From positions 80,934,829-80,998,828 of the forward strand of contig OY804588.1 in NCBI GenBank assembly GCA_963680875.1: DNA of 64,000 nt. Direction: 5' to 3'. This document shows positions 9,156 through 18,750 of the stretch, piece after piece; the first letter of the stretch is position 1, and each line of letters opens with the position of its first letter. A program made the translations under genes and the position numbers. The DNA comes from Bathymodiolus brooksi (lineage: Eukaryota > Mollusca > Bivalvia > Mytilida > Modiolidae). Below the pieces are notes generated by a model, which saw nothing but the letters and a program-made list of their open reading frames with translations, had not been told where the DNA came from and made no database searches.

Positions 9156-12100
9156 TTACCAATGCTGGTCGTAATCACGCAACCAGATAGGAGACTTTCT
9201 GTTTCTTCTTGGTCTGCGTGAAATTTCAGATTCTGTCCAGGCTGTAGCATGTGGCAATACTTCATCTTGGATTTCAGCTACTGTAGTAATCCCTGCTTCA
9301 GGGTCGAAGGCACCATCCATTACTTCGTAATGCTCTTTATTGATATATGCATCTGCGGAAGGTTGTGCCTCCTGTTCTATTTCTCCAAATAGTTTCTGCG
9401 GCTTGCATCTTCGCATTCTATCAACATGTATTACTTGAGATTTGGCGCCTCGACCACAATTGACAAGATATGTCCAATCCGAGTTCTTCTTTAAGAAAGA
9501 AAATGGACCTCTCCAATAACTTGTAAATTTTGGGCTACGTCCGGGTTTTAGAATAGGGAAAAATACAAGAACTTTATCACCCTTACTAAATTGTTCCCAG
9601 CTAAGTTTTTGGTCGTGATATTTCTTTTGTCGAAGTATTTCCCCTTCGACATGCTCTTGCACGATGCGATGTGCTTCCTCTATTCTATCCTGCAGTTCCC
9701 AAGCCCATGCATGCCGTGGTACCAATTTCGCTGCTACTGGCGGTTCATATATCAGATCAAGAGGTGTCGTAACTTCTCTCCCTAGCATCAAGCGGTTTGG
9801 TGTACACCCCGTCGTCTCGTGTTCTGCTGATCTGTATGCCATCATGACATAGGGTAATAGTATATCCCAATTGGTATGATGTTCGTTTACATAAGACGAC
9901 AACATTGTTGCCAGAGTTTTATTAAAACGCTCTACCATGCCATCTGATTTCGGGTGATAGGGGGTAGTCTTTGTCTTGTTGATTTGAAGTAGCTGACACA
10001 TTTCTGTGAACAATTCACTTTCAAATTGACTGCCTTGGTCTGAGTGAATAGTGGTCGGGACGCCAAAACGTGTTACGACCTCTCTGACAATGATATCGGC
10101 AACCGTAGATGCCGCCATGTTTGGCATTGCATGAGCTTCTGTCCATTTGGTGAAATAGTCGCTAATGACTAAAATATACTTGTTGCCATCATTCGTGTTA
10201 GGTAATTCGCCAAGGATATCAGCGGCTATTCTTTCCATTGGATAGCCAGATATCTGCGTCTTCATTGGTGCTCTTTTTCTTTGTAAAGGTCCCTTTCGTT
10301 TGCTACAGGCCTCACAGCCCGCTACGTACACTTTAACATCCCTGCGTATACCAGGCCAATAATACTTCCGTTTGATCCTATCCAAAGTTTTTCTCACCCC
10401 TAAGTGAGCGGAAGTCTTTTCATCATGACTGTGTTGAAGTATTCGTCGTCTTTCACAAAATGGTATAACGACACATAATGTCCCATCATTCTTTGATTCT
10501 CTATAAAGTATGCCGTCCTTCAATCTGAGATCTTTCCACTGGGACCATAAACACTTAACTACAAAACCATATTTCCCAATATCACAAAAAGATGGCCGTT
10601 CATTTTTCTCTAACCATTTCTTAACTATGTTCAAGTCACGATCTTTCTCTTGTATCTGTTGAATTGAGATTGCTGGTTCCTTATTCAATGATTCCGTGGC
10701 AATTGTGTTCACATGAGCTAAGTCCATCCAATCTGAACGAAACCCACATTGCTTACAAGGAATTCGACTCAGTGCGTCCGCATTTTGGTGTTGAGAACCA
10801 GGACGATGTTTAATTGTCATATTGTACGAGCTTAATACTTCTAGCCAGCGCGCAAGTTGACCTTCTGCGTTTTTAAAGTTCATTAACCATCGCAAGGAGC
10901 TGTGGTCCGTTCGAACTGTAAACGTTTTTCCATAGAGGAAATGGCGGAAGTGCTTTACAAAATGCACAACTGCTAATAGCTCCTTGCGGGTGACACAGTA
11001 TTTGCGTTCTGTCTTGGTTAGTGTCCTGCTTCCATACGCAATAACTATCTCAGCACCATCTATTTTTTGAGATGAAACAGCGCCAATTGCATCTTTGCTG
11101 GCATCCGTATCAAGGATAAAAGGTTTTGTAAAGTCTGAGTGTCCTAAAATAGGTGCACTAATCAACCGTTCTTTCAGATTTTGGAACGCATTCTGACAAT
11201 TGTCGTGCCAGAGATACTTTCTCCCTTTCTCTGTTAATTTGTGTAAACACTTGGCCATTGCAGAGAAATTCTTAATGTAGCGCCTGTAATAGCCGCATAA
11301 CCCCAAAAATGAACGCAGCTCAGAAACGTTAGTGGGCACCGGCCAATCTTTCACATTTTGTATTTTATTGGGGTCTGTTGCTACCCCATCCGATGATATA
11401 ACATGACCTAAAAATGTCACCTGCTTTGAAAATAAGGAGCATTTCTTTGGTTTGAGTTTCAGCCCTGCTGCTTTTAACCTGTCAAATACTTGACGTAAAT
11501 TCGTAACCATTTCCTCAATAGACTTTCCAACAACTATCACGTCATCTAAATATACCAAACATATCTGCCATTGTAGGCCTGTAAGAACCCTCTCCATTAG
11601 TCTCTCGAACGTGGCCGGTGCACAGGCCAATCCGAACGGCATAACCCGAAACTGAAAGAGTCCTCGTCGAGTAGCGAATGCGGTCTTCGGGCGATCTTCG
11701 CTTTCCATTTCTACCTGCCAATATCCTGAGCAGAGGTCCAAGGTTGAGAACCACTTGTTACCCGACAATTGCTCAAGGGAATCATCGATGCGGGGTAATG
11801 GATAGGCATCCTTGGTCGTAAGGTCATTTAAACGACGATAATCTACGCAGAAACGTGTACTGCCATCTTTCTTTTTCACAAGCACGATTCCAGACGACCA
11901 AGGTCCATCTGCTGGTTCTATGACTTTCCTTTGTAACATCTCATCAATATGTGTGTCCACTTCCACACGCATTGCTATCGGAGTACGACGCGGCGGCTGC
12001 TTTACAGGAATATTGGATCCGGTATTAATCTTGTGTCGTACAATATTGGTCCGCCCTAAGTCTTGGTCAGATGTGGCGAATAGGTCTTTATACTCATTTA

Positions 12101-14207
12101 TCAAGGACCGGACAGTTTCAGTCTTATATTTGGGTAAGTGTTTGCTAGATCGTTCCACCAATGACATTAATTCGTTATCAAGGTCGTGAAATGTCTGTCC
12201 TTTTCTATCTATTTTCGTTTCATTTAGGACGCACTCTACAGGACTAAGTTCGGCTACTGTTGTACCCGACCTAACGATTTGCACTGCGTCTGTGACGTTC
12301 ATTAATCTGACAGGAACGCAATCTTTGGGCTCCACAAGGACCTTTGCTACCAACGCACAATCTCGTTTTAAAAACTTTTCACAAGGTTCTAACATAGCCC
12401 ATTTATTATCTTTTCGTAATTTGGGTGCGTCCTGGACAAAGCCTTTCACAATCATCTCCGTTCCTGGTTGTATGCTTATATTTTCTTTGACTGTAACTTG
12501 AAAACAGCCAATGCGGCCCTCAAAGTACAACGGAATTTCTTGATTTGCGTACCTCATCACATTACTTTCTAGGTCTATCACACACCTCTGACTTTGTATA
12601 AAGTCTAAACCTAAAATTCCATCCATGGGCAAATCAGCAATAACGGCTTCGACCGTACATTGTTGAGTGCCAACTGTCAGGTTGAAGAATGCTTGGCCCA
12701 TATTAGTGAGATCCGTTCCGTTGGCAGAAACGACAGTCTGTCTTAACGGTCCTACTTCCGGTCTTTTTGACTTGTCTAGCGCATAAAATATCTTATTTGA
12801 TACCAAGCTAACTGTCGCTCCAGTATCAACCAGAAATTTCGTTTGAAGATCATTGATCTTCAGGTCTATGTACATTCCTGCTTCCTTGTTAGAATTATTA
12901 ACTCCCAAGTATGCGCGTTGATGGTTACGTTTATGTTTCCTCCTTCTGGTGCGCAGGTGTCTAGCTGCTGATTTTACTGGAGTTTCCTCTGTCTGTGGTC
13001 GCCTTCGCTTTTGTTCTTTACATTCTCTCTTCCAGTGACCTTTTTGCCCACATTTGAAACACTCAGTATCCTTTTTGATGTCACTGATTCTGGAGGTGTT
13101 TCGTTGGGTACCAGCTTGATTTCTTTTAACTTTTTCTAAGTCTTTCTGCAGATCGTCAAGCTTCTTATTAAACGCCTGCATCATCTCTACAAGTTTATCC
13201 TCCTTGTTGTTCTTGTATCTTTTGGTTTCATCTGTGCCAGTTGCGCCCCTGAGATGTGCATGTCCAAATTGATTCTTCTTTTCGGCCTTGTAAAGTGCGT
13301 CAAGTTCTACCGCTAGACATATAGCTTGGTTTAAATTAGCAGGACGGGACTGCTTAATTCTTATCCTCATTTCCGAATTTACCAGTGCGTCAAGAAAATG
13401 TTCGGTAGAAAGCGTCTCTCTGACTTCAGCTGGGGCCTTTGGATACGCTTTATTCACCAAACGCCGAATAGCTTGACGCAGCTCCGGTAATGTCTCGCTA
13501 GCCTTTTGTCGTCTTTCTTTTAGTTGAACTCGGTAAAGATCCATTTGATTTGGCGGTGCAAAACGTTCTTCTAATGCTTCTACTAAGCTGGTATATTGTA
13601 CCTGGCGGTCTGATGGTAAGTCTCCAAGTACGCATTGCGCCTGGCCTCGCAACGCAGCTGCCAAGTATAATCCTTTCTCTTCATTATCCCAGTCATTTAT
13701 GGCAGCACATGCGTCAAAATGAGACTTGTAATCACGCCATTCGCCTGTGCCGTCATAATTAGCCAGCTTTATACTTCGGTTGTAACTTTTTATTTTCTTG
13801 TTGTCCTTCTTGACATCCTCCGAAAATGTTACTTTAGTAGTCTGTGGCATACCACTGGGTTGCACGATTGGGAACATGATATCATCATCATCTCTCATTT
13901 CGGCAAATAACGACGCCGTGTTCATTTTCGTAGTCTTTGGCCTTGCGCCTCCGTGCAGCGTCGTTTGTTGCCAGGTTTCATCTTCTACTATCCCCTCAGT
14001 TCTACCTTGTGCTGTTTGATGAGATTTCTGGCTTCTTGTAGTTACGATCCCAGAATCAATGCGTTCCGTCTCGCTGTCAACAGGCTTTGGGGTTGACTGT
14101 TTAAACTGCACTGTACTCTGGTCTTCGTTTAGTAAATGAAGTCTTTGTCCAATATCCTCTTGCAAATAACTGATCTGCGCTTCAAGATTTTCAATCACAT
14201 CCATCAT
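9156..14207 (-). CDS. Gag-Pol polyprotein of the Ty3/Gypsy element, intact
   Basis: A single 1683-residue frame. Residues 1-350 are Gag with a short N-terminal coiled-coil-like stretch. A CX2CX4HX4C zinc knuckle (CFKCGQKGHWKREC) lies at ~382-395. The aspartic protease site DTGA is at ~460. Reverse transcriptase follows, with LDLCSGYWQVE, RVMPFGLACAP and the catalytic YLDD at ~884. RNase H has TDASKDAIGAV and TDHSSLRWL (~1099). Integrase shows the HHCC zinc finger (~1259-1300), the D,D,E triad in AADILGE (~1327), HSDQGSQFE (~1384) and MVERFNKT, and a GPF-type motif (WRGPFSF, ~1550). No chromodomain or envelope was seen. The order protease-RT-RNaseH-integrase is diagnostic of Ty3/Gypsy (Metaviridae). 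The start chosen lies 14 nt after the primer binding site. No stop or frameshift interrupts it. Confidence 0.96.
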   Translation of the reverse strand: MMDVIENLEAQISYLQEDIGQRLHLLNEDQSTVQFKQSTPKPVDSETERIDSGIVTTRSQKSHQTAQGRTEGIVEDETWQQTTLHGGARPKTTKMNTASLFAEMRDDDDIMFPIVQPSGMPQTTKVTFSEDVKKDNKKIKSYNRSIKLANYDGTGEWRDYKSHFDACAAINDWDNEEKGLYLAAALRGQAQCVLGDLPSDRQVQYTSLVEALEERFAPPNQMDLYRVQLKERRQKASETLPELRQAIRRLVNKAYPKAPAEVRETLSTEHFLDALVNSEMRIRIKQSRPANLNQAICLAVELDALYKAEKKNQFGHAHLRGATGTDETKRYKNNKEDKLVEMMQAFNKKLDDLQKDLEKVKRNQAGTQRNTSRISDIKKDTECFKCGQKGHWKRECKEQKRRRPQTEETPVKSAARHLRTRRRKHKRNHQRAYLGVNNSNKEAGMYIDLKINDLQTKFLVDTGATVSLVSNKIFYALDKSKRPEVGPLRQTVVSANGTDLTNMGQAFFNLTVGTQQCTVEAVIADLPMDGILGLDFIQSQRCVIDLESNVMRYANQEIPLYFEGRIGCFQVTVKENISIQPGTEMIVKGFVQDAPKLRKDNKWAMLEPCEKFLKRDCALVAKVLVEPKDCVPVRLMNVTDAVQIVRSGTTVAELSPVECVLNETKIDRKGQTFHDLDNELMSLVERSSKHLPKYKTETVRSLINEYKDLFATSDQDLGRTNIVRHKINTGSNIPVKQPPRRTPIAMRVEVDTHIDEMLQRKVIEPADGPWSSGIVLVKKKDGSTRFCVDYRRLNDLTTKDAYPLPRIDDSLEQLSGNKWFSTLDLCSGYWQVEMESEDRPKTAFATRRGLFQFRVMPFGLACAPATFERLMERVLTGLQWQICLVYLDDVIVVGKSIEEMVTNLRQVFDRLKAAGLKLKPKKCSLFSKQVTFLGHVISSDGVATDPNKIQNVKDWPVPTNVSELRSFLGLCGYYRRYIKNFSAMAKCLHKLTEKGRKYLWHDNCQNAFQNLKERLISAPILGHSDFTKPFILDTDASKDAIGAVSSQKIDGAEIVIAYGSRTLTKTERKYCVTRKELLAVVHFVKHFRHFLYGKTFTVRTDHSSLRWLMNFKNAEGQLARWLEVLSSYNMTIKHRPGSQHQNADALSRIPCKQCGFRSDWMDLAHVNTIATESLNKEPAISIQQIQEKDRDLNIVKKWLEKNERPSFCDIGKYGFVVKCLWSQWKDLRLKDGILYRESKNDGTLCVVIPFCERRRILQHSHDEKTSAHLGVRKTLDRIKRKYYWPGIRRDVKVYVAGCEACSKRKGPLQRKRAPMKTQISGYPMERIAADILGELPNTNDGNKYILVISDYFTKWTEAHAMPNMAASTVADIIVREVVTRFGVPTTIHSDQGSQFESELFTEMCQLLQINKTKTTPYHPKSDGMVERFNKTLATMLSSYVNEHHTNWDILLPYVMMAYRSAEHETTGCTPNRLMLGREVTTPLDLIYEPPVAAKLVPRHAWAWELQDRIEEAHRIVQEHVEGEILRQKKYHDQKLSWEQFSKGDKVLVFFPILKPGRSPKFTSYWRGPFSFLKKNSDWTYLVNCGRGAKSQVIHVDRMRRCKPQKLFGEIEQEAQPSADAYINKEHYEVMDGAFDPEAGITTVAEIQDEVLPHATAWTESEISRRPRRNRKSPIWLRDYDQHW

Positions 14208-14221
14208 GATTTGCGTCTATT

Positions 14222-14241
14222 GAATCCCACCGCTGCCACCA
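14222..14241 (-). other. Primer binding site, tRNA-Leu type
   Basis: On the minus strand TGGTGGCAGCGGTGGGATTC starts 7 nt inside the 5' LTR. The plus strand here reads GAATCCCACCGCTGCCACCA, which resembles the T-arm/acceptor 3' end of eukaryotic leucine tRNAs including the CCA. It primes minus-strand DNA synthesis. Confidence 0.8.
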
Positions 14242-14369
14242 ACAATTATGTAACGTGCAGGGGGTTGCACGTCACTGGCGTAATCCGGTTCGTACCAGAG
14301 TTACTCCTCTGGATTCAAGTGACGCTCTGCATATCGTATTTTAGCTTATACAATTAAACCTATGGACAA

Positions 14370-14746
14370 TGTTGTGCGTTTTCGGCACCCGTGCGTCGGA
14401 CCTGTGCGTTTTACGCACGCACCTATTATTAGCTTAACCTGTGCGTTTTACCCTCGCACCTTTTGCCAGTTTACCCTGTGCGTTTTTCCCACGTACCTAT
14501 TACTGGTTCAGCCTGTGCGTTTTTGACGCCCGCACCTATTACTAGATCAACCTGTGCGTTTTACGCACGCCACTATAGCTAATTCAACCTGTGCGTTTTT
14601 ACAGCACTTGTGCGTCAGTCCTGTGCGTTTTACGCACGCTACTATAGCTAATTCAACCTGTGCGTTTTTACAGCACTTGTGTGTCAGTCCTGTGCGTTTT
14701 ACGCACGCTACTATAGTTAATTCAACCTGTGCGTTTTTACAGCACT
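14370..14746. repeat. Array of GTGCGTTTTACGCAC-type hairpin units in the LTR
   Basis: About eleven CCTGTGCGTTTT motifs, spaced ~33-40 bp. Several form perfect GTGCGT-TTT-ACGCAC hairpins and others pair with GTGC/GCAC neighbours. The 3' LTR (283-595) has one ~69-bp double unit fewer. In the genomic RNA they would lie in the 5' leader. Confidence 0.8.
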
Positions 14747-15281
14747 TAACTATAGTCACTTTAACGTGTGCGTAAAGCTGCTAATCAAGTAACCAAGAGC
14801 GAATACCAGTATTGCATAGGATTATTGAACAAACATGTAGCTCGACAGAGCAACCCAAAGTAACAAGACACGCTGTGACAAGCGTTTATATACCCTGTTT
14901 TGGACTATACCATTGTATACAGACGATTCCAAAAGTCTGCATCATCAAAACGATTTTATATAACCCAATGATAATCATAAAGCGTGTAAATGATCAGACT
15001 ATTTCCGTGCATTATTTCATATCCCGACCCGTTTATGACTCTGTTACTTATCGTATTAATTATAAACATTATGGAAACTAAAAATAGAAACTATTCGTAT
15101 GCTTAAAAAATGTCTTATTTAACCAACCACTTGATAAATAAAAATGGTCTACTGTTTCGAAAGTTGTAAATTAATTATTTGCATGCCAACTTTGTATATT
15201 AAACAATTAAAACAACATACACCGAAGGGGAATTCGTGGAAGTGGGGAGGGAAATTATACGGTCAAGTGCGCAAATTATCA

Positions 15282-15318
15282 CCTATTTATAGCCTTAATT
15301 TATTTTTAGAATTTGCAT
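15282..15318 (-). promoter_or_regulatory. Candidate LTR promoter: octamer ATGCAAAT and TATA box
   Basis: On the minus strand ATGCAAAT (15311-15318) lies about 20 nt upstream of TATAAATAGG (15282-15291). Both motifs recur in the 3' LTR (8291-8298 and 8262-8271). Transcription would start near 15255, making U3 short (~100 bp) and R-U5 long. Confidence 0.5.
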
Positions 15319-15358
15319 ACGCATTTTAAATACGTGTTAACTAATTTTGTCACACTAC

Positions 15359-15765
15359 TAATTAACAATAACATTTATATTTAGGTTTTTTTTAAAAATC
15401 GGTCGAGGTTAGCAGCGTTATACTAAAATGTTATTAAATAGAAGTTTACAAGCCCTGTCGACCTATTTAATACGATGCATACAATATATTTAAATAAAAA
15501 TCATTCTTCAGTATGACAAAACACAATTTATTTGTTAAAAACATTTTGTAACCGGAGAACTTTACAAACAATTTTTAGTGGATTTTTTTTTATTTCTTTT
15601 TATGAAATTTATGCAGTGAAGCGACAATGGAGTTGATGGTTTATATTATTATACTGTATGTGAAAATCCTTTTTTTTATAACCAATTCAAACTCAAACTC
15701 AATTATTTAGTGTCTTTGAACAAGCTTAAGCTTGTGACAGAAACAATAATGATAATAGCATGACA
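15359..15765. other. AT-rich intergenic DNA, nothing recognised
   Basis: About 400 bp after the retrotransposon target duplication. No open frame, tandem repeat or family match within the window. Confidence 0.5.
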
Positions 15766-16085
15766 TGTATATTAAAGTAATATGAAAGGCAAATATCGAG
15801 GAATTTTTTTATTAAATATTTTCACTTAATATGTGACTTAATTTGAACTAAAATCAACTGCATAACATTAAAAATCCGCTCAAAAGCAGATTTTAAGAGC
15901 AAATCGCAAAATATTTGACAGCAGATAATTCTGTATTCCCGTACAGTAATGCAAATGATATGCGCGTGACCCAAGATTTGAACTCTTTCGGGAATATTAT
16001 CGCTCATGCGCACTGTTCAGTTGATGAAAAAAATGTCGGATGGAAGTAAAAATATATTCCGTGTGTACCACATAAAAATAATTGC
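15766..16085. repeat. Direct repeat, copy 1
   Basis: Matches 16408-16705 closely: TATTAAAGTAATATGAAAGG, then AAAATCCGCTCAAAAGCAG, GCAAATGATATGCGC and ATTCCGTGTGTACCACATAA. The two copies flank the SINE at 16101-16362. Confidence 0.75.
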
Positions 16086-16100
16086 GCAAAAAAAAAAAAT

Positions 16101-16362
16101 GGTTCAATGAGTTAGGTAGTTGGATTACCTAACAACCCATGCGGCATGGGTTCGGGCCCACCTTAGTAAATTACAAAAATGGTGCACTCGATTCGCAGCC
16201 GCAAGTGATACCAGCTTACCAGTTGCTTGTCCATGGTCGGTGGTTCTTTCCGGTTACTCCGACTTCTTCCACCACTAAAACTGGTTGCAATGGTATAGCT
16301 GAAATATTGCTGAAAGTGGCGTTAAACACAATAAATCAAATCAAATCAAATCAAATTAAATG
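16101..16362 (+). mobile_element. SINE family A, near full length
   Basis: tRNA-like head with an A-box region (GGTTCAATGAGTTAGGTAG) and a B-box (GGGTTCGGGCCC). Then comes a body with CGATTCGCAGCCGCAAGTGAT and CCACCACTAAAACTGG, the core AGCTGAAATATTGCTGAAAG, and a (AAATC)n tail. Copies are at 61541 and 63426, with a fragment at 2885. Confidence 0.85.
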
Positions 16363-16407
16363 ATACAGTCTACATTAGGTGATACATTCATTAATTAATA
16401 AATCTAT
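16363..16407. repeat. Short piece of the AAATGATACAGTCTACATT minisatellite
   Basis: AATGATACAGTCTACATT followed by a variant unit. The same motif forms the long arrays inside the LRR gene introns (30520-36110). Confidence 0.6.
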
Positions 16408-16705
16408 ATTAAAGTAATATGAAAGGCAAATATCGTGGAATTTTTGGATTAAATATTTTCACTTAATATTGTGACTTAATTTTAACTAAAATCAACTGCA
16501 TAACATTAAAAATCCGCTCAAAAGCAGATTTTAAGGGCAAATCGCAAAATATTTGACAGTAGATAATTCTGTTTTCCGGTACAGTAATGCAAATGATATG
16601 CGCATAGCCCAAGATTTGAACACTTTCGGGGAGATTATCGCTCATGCGCAATGTCCAGTTGATGAAAAAAAATATATATTCCGTGTGTACCACATAAGAA
16701 TAATT
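16408..16705. repeat. Direct repeat, copy 2
   Basis: Second copy of the 15766-16085 segment, about 90% identical by eye. Confidence 0.75.
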
Positions 16706-16784
16706 GCAAAACAAATTGGTTCACACGACATGAACCAGACAGATTCCTCAATAATCATTGTCAGGAATGTGTGCGTGCTTTCCT

Positions 16785-17040
16785 CAGCATCCATCTTTTC
16801 GTCACGAGGTCATGATCGGCAATCATCGGAACAAAACAACCGAAGGTTAATCAGTCTCCACAACAATGGCGAGGAAGATAAGCATGCACACGGATTTGCA
16901 GATTTCTAATTGTTGGGAACATATTTCGACTTGAAACATGTATGAATAGCTTAGTAAAGATACCGTCGTATTCTAAATTGAATTTTCAGGGAAAACATTT
17001 CTTCACCCAAAACTTGTGTAATATTACTTTAAATGACATA
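16785..17040 (+). repeat. Segment shared with LRR-gene intron 1
   Basis: Nearly identical to 30262-30515: ACGAGGTCATGATCGGCAAT, then TTAATCAGTCTCCACAACAATGG, then GAAAACATTTCTTCACCCAA. Both copies lie next to the AAATGATACAGTCTACATT minisatellite, so it looks like a duplicated piece of the LRR locus. It contains an ATG in good context (CAACAATGGCG) but no sustained frame. Confidence 0.7.
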
Positions 17041-17049
17041 CTAAATTAT

Positions 17050-17300
17050 TTATATACGGCGGGTGTCATAAGTTGAGCAGGAACTGTTTACTCCTCCGGA
17101 GCACATGGGTTCATCCCTGTTTTTGTGGGGTTCGTGGTGCCCGATCTTTAGTTTTCTGTGCAATGTTTTGTAGATCGTTGTTTGTTCCCTTTTTGCCATT
17201 GTGTTGTCTGTCCTTCTTTAATTTACAGCATCTGATTACCTCCCTTTAATTTACAGCATCTGATTACCTCCCTTTAATTTACAGCATCTGATTACCTCTT
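17050..17300 (+). repeat. Dispersed repeat family Y with a 3x 28-bp tandem at its end
   Basis: GGCGGGTGTCATAAGTTGAG, then GCAGGAACTG..TACTCCTCCGG, then AGTTTTCTGTGCAATGTTTTG. Related copies are at 24880, 49760 and 53755 (plus) and 23340, 37855 and 38690 (minus). From 17221 to 17298 the unit TTACAGCATCTGATTACCTCC is repeated three times. Confidence 0.65.
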
Positions 17301-17381
17301 TGGTATCTTCAAACTTTTCTTATATACGAAAGCAAGAAATAGTAAAGGGTCGCATTCAATACAATTGCAAAAAAATAAACT

Positions 17382-17717
17382 GCCCATTTTACAAGATTCT
17401 TGTAAAAGTTAGAAACAGTAAAAAAAAATGTACTTAAAATTGTTTTAATTATTGTAAATATCAATAAAGATGAAAATAAATCACTCATTTCAAATCAATT
17501 CTCTCCTAAAAATGATTTTCCCCTCCACTTCTTGGAGAACTATTTTTCGGAGGTAAAAATTAAAAAGTTAAAAACGATCACAAATCATTTTTAAGAGAGA
17601 ATTGATTTGAAATGAGTGATTTATTTTCATCTTTATTGATATTTACAATAATTAAAACAATTTTAAGTACATTTTTTTTACTGTTTCTAACATTTACAAG
17701 AATCTTGTAAAATGGGC
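17382..17717. mobile_element. Fold-back element, ~130-bp inverted arms
   Basis: GCCCATTTTACAAGATTCTT at the left end and AAGAATCTTGTAAAATGGGC at the right, with arms running to ~17513 and from ~17588 around a ~75-bp centre. Arms are nearly identical. No coding capacity. Probably a non-autonomous fold-back or MITE. Confidence 0.85.
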
Positions 17718-17768
17718 GTTGACAGAGATAGAGTCAAGTGTAGCAGGAACGACAACTCTGGATAGAGA

Positions 17769-17866
17769 ATGCTCGGCACTGTGCCAGGTGTTCAAGCTTG
17801 AACCACCTCGGCACTGTGCCAGGTGTTCAAGCTTGAACCACAATGGCACTGTGCCAGGTGTTCAAG
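17769..17866. repeat. Three tandem ~36-bp units made of two palindromes
   Basis: Each unit contains GGCACTGTGCC followed by GTTCAAGCTTGAAC, both near-perfect palindromes. The last unit is cut after GTTCAAG. Confidence 0.8.
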
Positions 17867-17925
17867 TGACATCACTATTTGTCCTGGGCCTAAGACAAAT
17901 AGGTACATGTATTTCCAAAATTTGA

Positions 17926-18345
17926 ATACCTATCGATAACAATAGAACTAGTGTGTAAATATATATTACAAGGTGGGTGCATTTATTTTCGGGTCGGGTC
18001 GCTTCAATTTAAATAACCTGTCACGTTTGGTTTGACTTTAACTTGTCCTCTGTTACTGTACATGTAGTGATGTGTACGATGTTATAGTCAGGATAAATGT
18101 GACAGAATTTAAACTTTGTGGGGTGTTTACAATTTGAGTTTATAGTCTACATACTGGTGTATTAGTTCAAACAAGAGGAATAGAGAGGTTTGAGGTGAGC
18201 ATATTTTTGTATTTAGGTAATATATAACAATTATTATGTTTTTACATCTTCACATATTATTTCAGAACGTGTGGTTCAAGGATTTCCTTGATAGAGGGTT
18301 GCTGCTAAAAAAAGAGTATCTATTGAACCATTTGTTTCCGTAATG
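17926..18345. other. Unannotated AT-rich DNA
   Basis: No sustained frame or repeat with a partner in the window. Confidence 0.45.
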
Positions 18346-18455
18346 GAGAATACACTCCAACTATAGATTCTTAAAAATAATCAACGAGACCCGTAAGGAT
18401 CGAGTAATGTTCCAGTTGATTATTTTTAAGAATCTTTAAGTTGGAGTGTATTCTC
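18346..18455. repeat. 110-bp hairpin (inverted repeat)
   Basis: GAGAATACACTCCAAC...AGATTCTTAAAAATAATCAAC pairs with GTTGATTATTTTTAAGAATC...GTTGGAGTGTATTCTC around a loop of ~27 nt. Probably a small fold-back MITE. Confidence 0.85.
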
Positions 18456-18577
18456 TTACATAATACATTTCCATTTGCAACACTGTTTTTATTTTACATT
18501 GTATATCTTTAGACTTTTAATGTTTAGAAAGCCAAATAAGACACAATCGATAATTGTTATCGGCATACATACTTTCG

Positions 18578-18750
18578 ATTCTGATTTATATTTAGATATT
18601 TTAAGTATCAAACATGTTCACCTATTGTTTTTCTGATTTATATTTAGATATTTTAAGTATCATATATGTTCACCAATTTTCTTTCTGATTTATATTTAGA
18701 TATTTTAAGTATCATACATGTTCATCTATTGTCTTTCTGATTTCTAATTA
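18578..18750. repeat. ~53-bp tandem repeat, three units
   Basis: TTCTGATTTATATTTAGATA then TTTTAAGTATCA.A.ATGTTCACC, repeated three times and fading into a fourth TTTCTGATTT. Confidence 0.85.

Larger units (their letters stand above)
168..15354 (-). mobile_element. Ty3/Gypsy LTR retrotransposon, nearly intact, split by a nested DNA transposon
   Basis: The outer ends are TGTAACGTGCAG and TTTTGTCACA. The 4-bp CTAC at 164-167 and 15355-15358 fits a target-site duplication. The 5' LTR is 14249-15354 (minus orientation). The 3' LTR is 168-599 plus 7729-8333, interrupted by the 600-7724 transposon. Between the LTRs lie a tRNA-Leu-type primer binding site, one gag-pol frame (9156-14207) and a ~820-bp 3' noncoding stretch. 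By eye the LTRs differ at about 14 positions over ~1.04 kb, plus one ~69-bp repeat-unit difference. This indicates a young insertion, and the open reading frame suggests that it was recently active. Confidence 0.93.
14249..15354 (-). repeat. 5' LTR of the Gypsy element (1106 bp)
   Basis: Complete LTR, TGTGACAAAA...CGTTACA when read on the minus strand. It contains a promoter-like pair near its start (octamer and TATA) and about eleven copies of a short palindromic motif between 14370 and 14746. The direct target duplication CTAC follows at 15355-15358. Confidence 0.93.

Noticed and set aside
16553..16909. 118-residue plus-strand frame
   Set aside because: Spans the end of one dispersed repeat and the start of another. 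The paralogous copy at 30228 does not preserve it.
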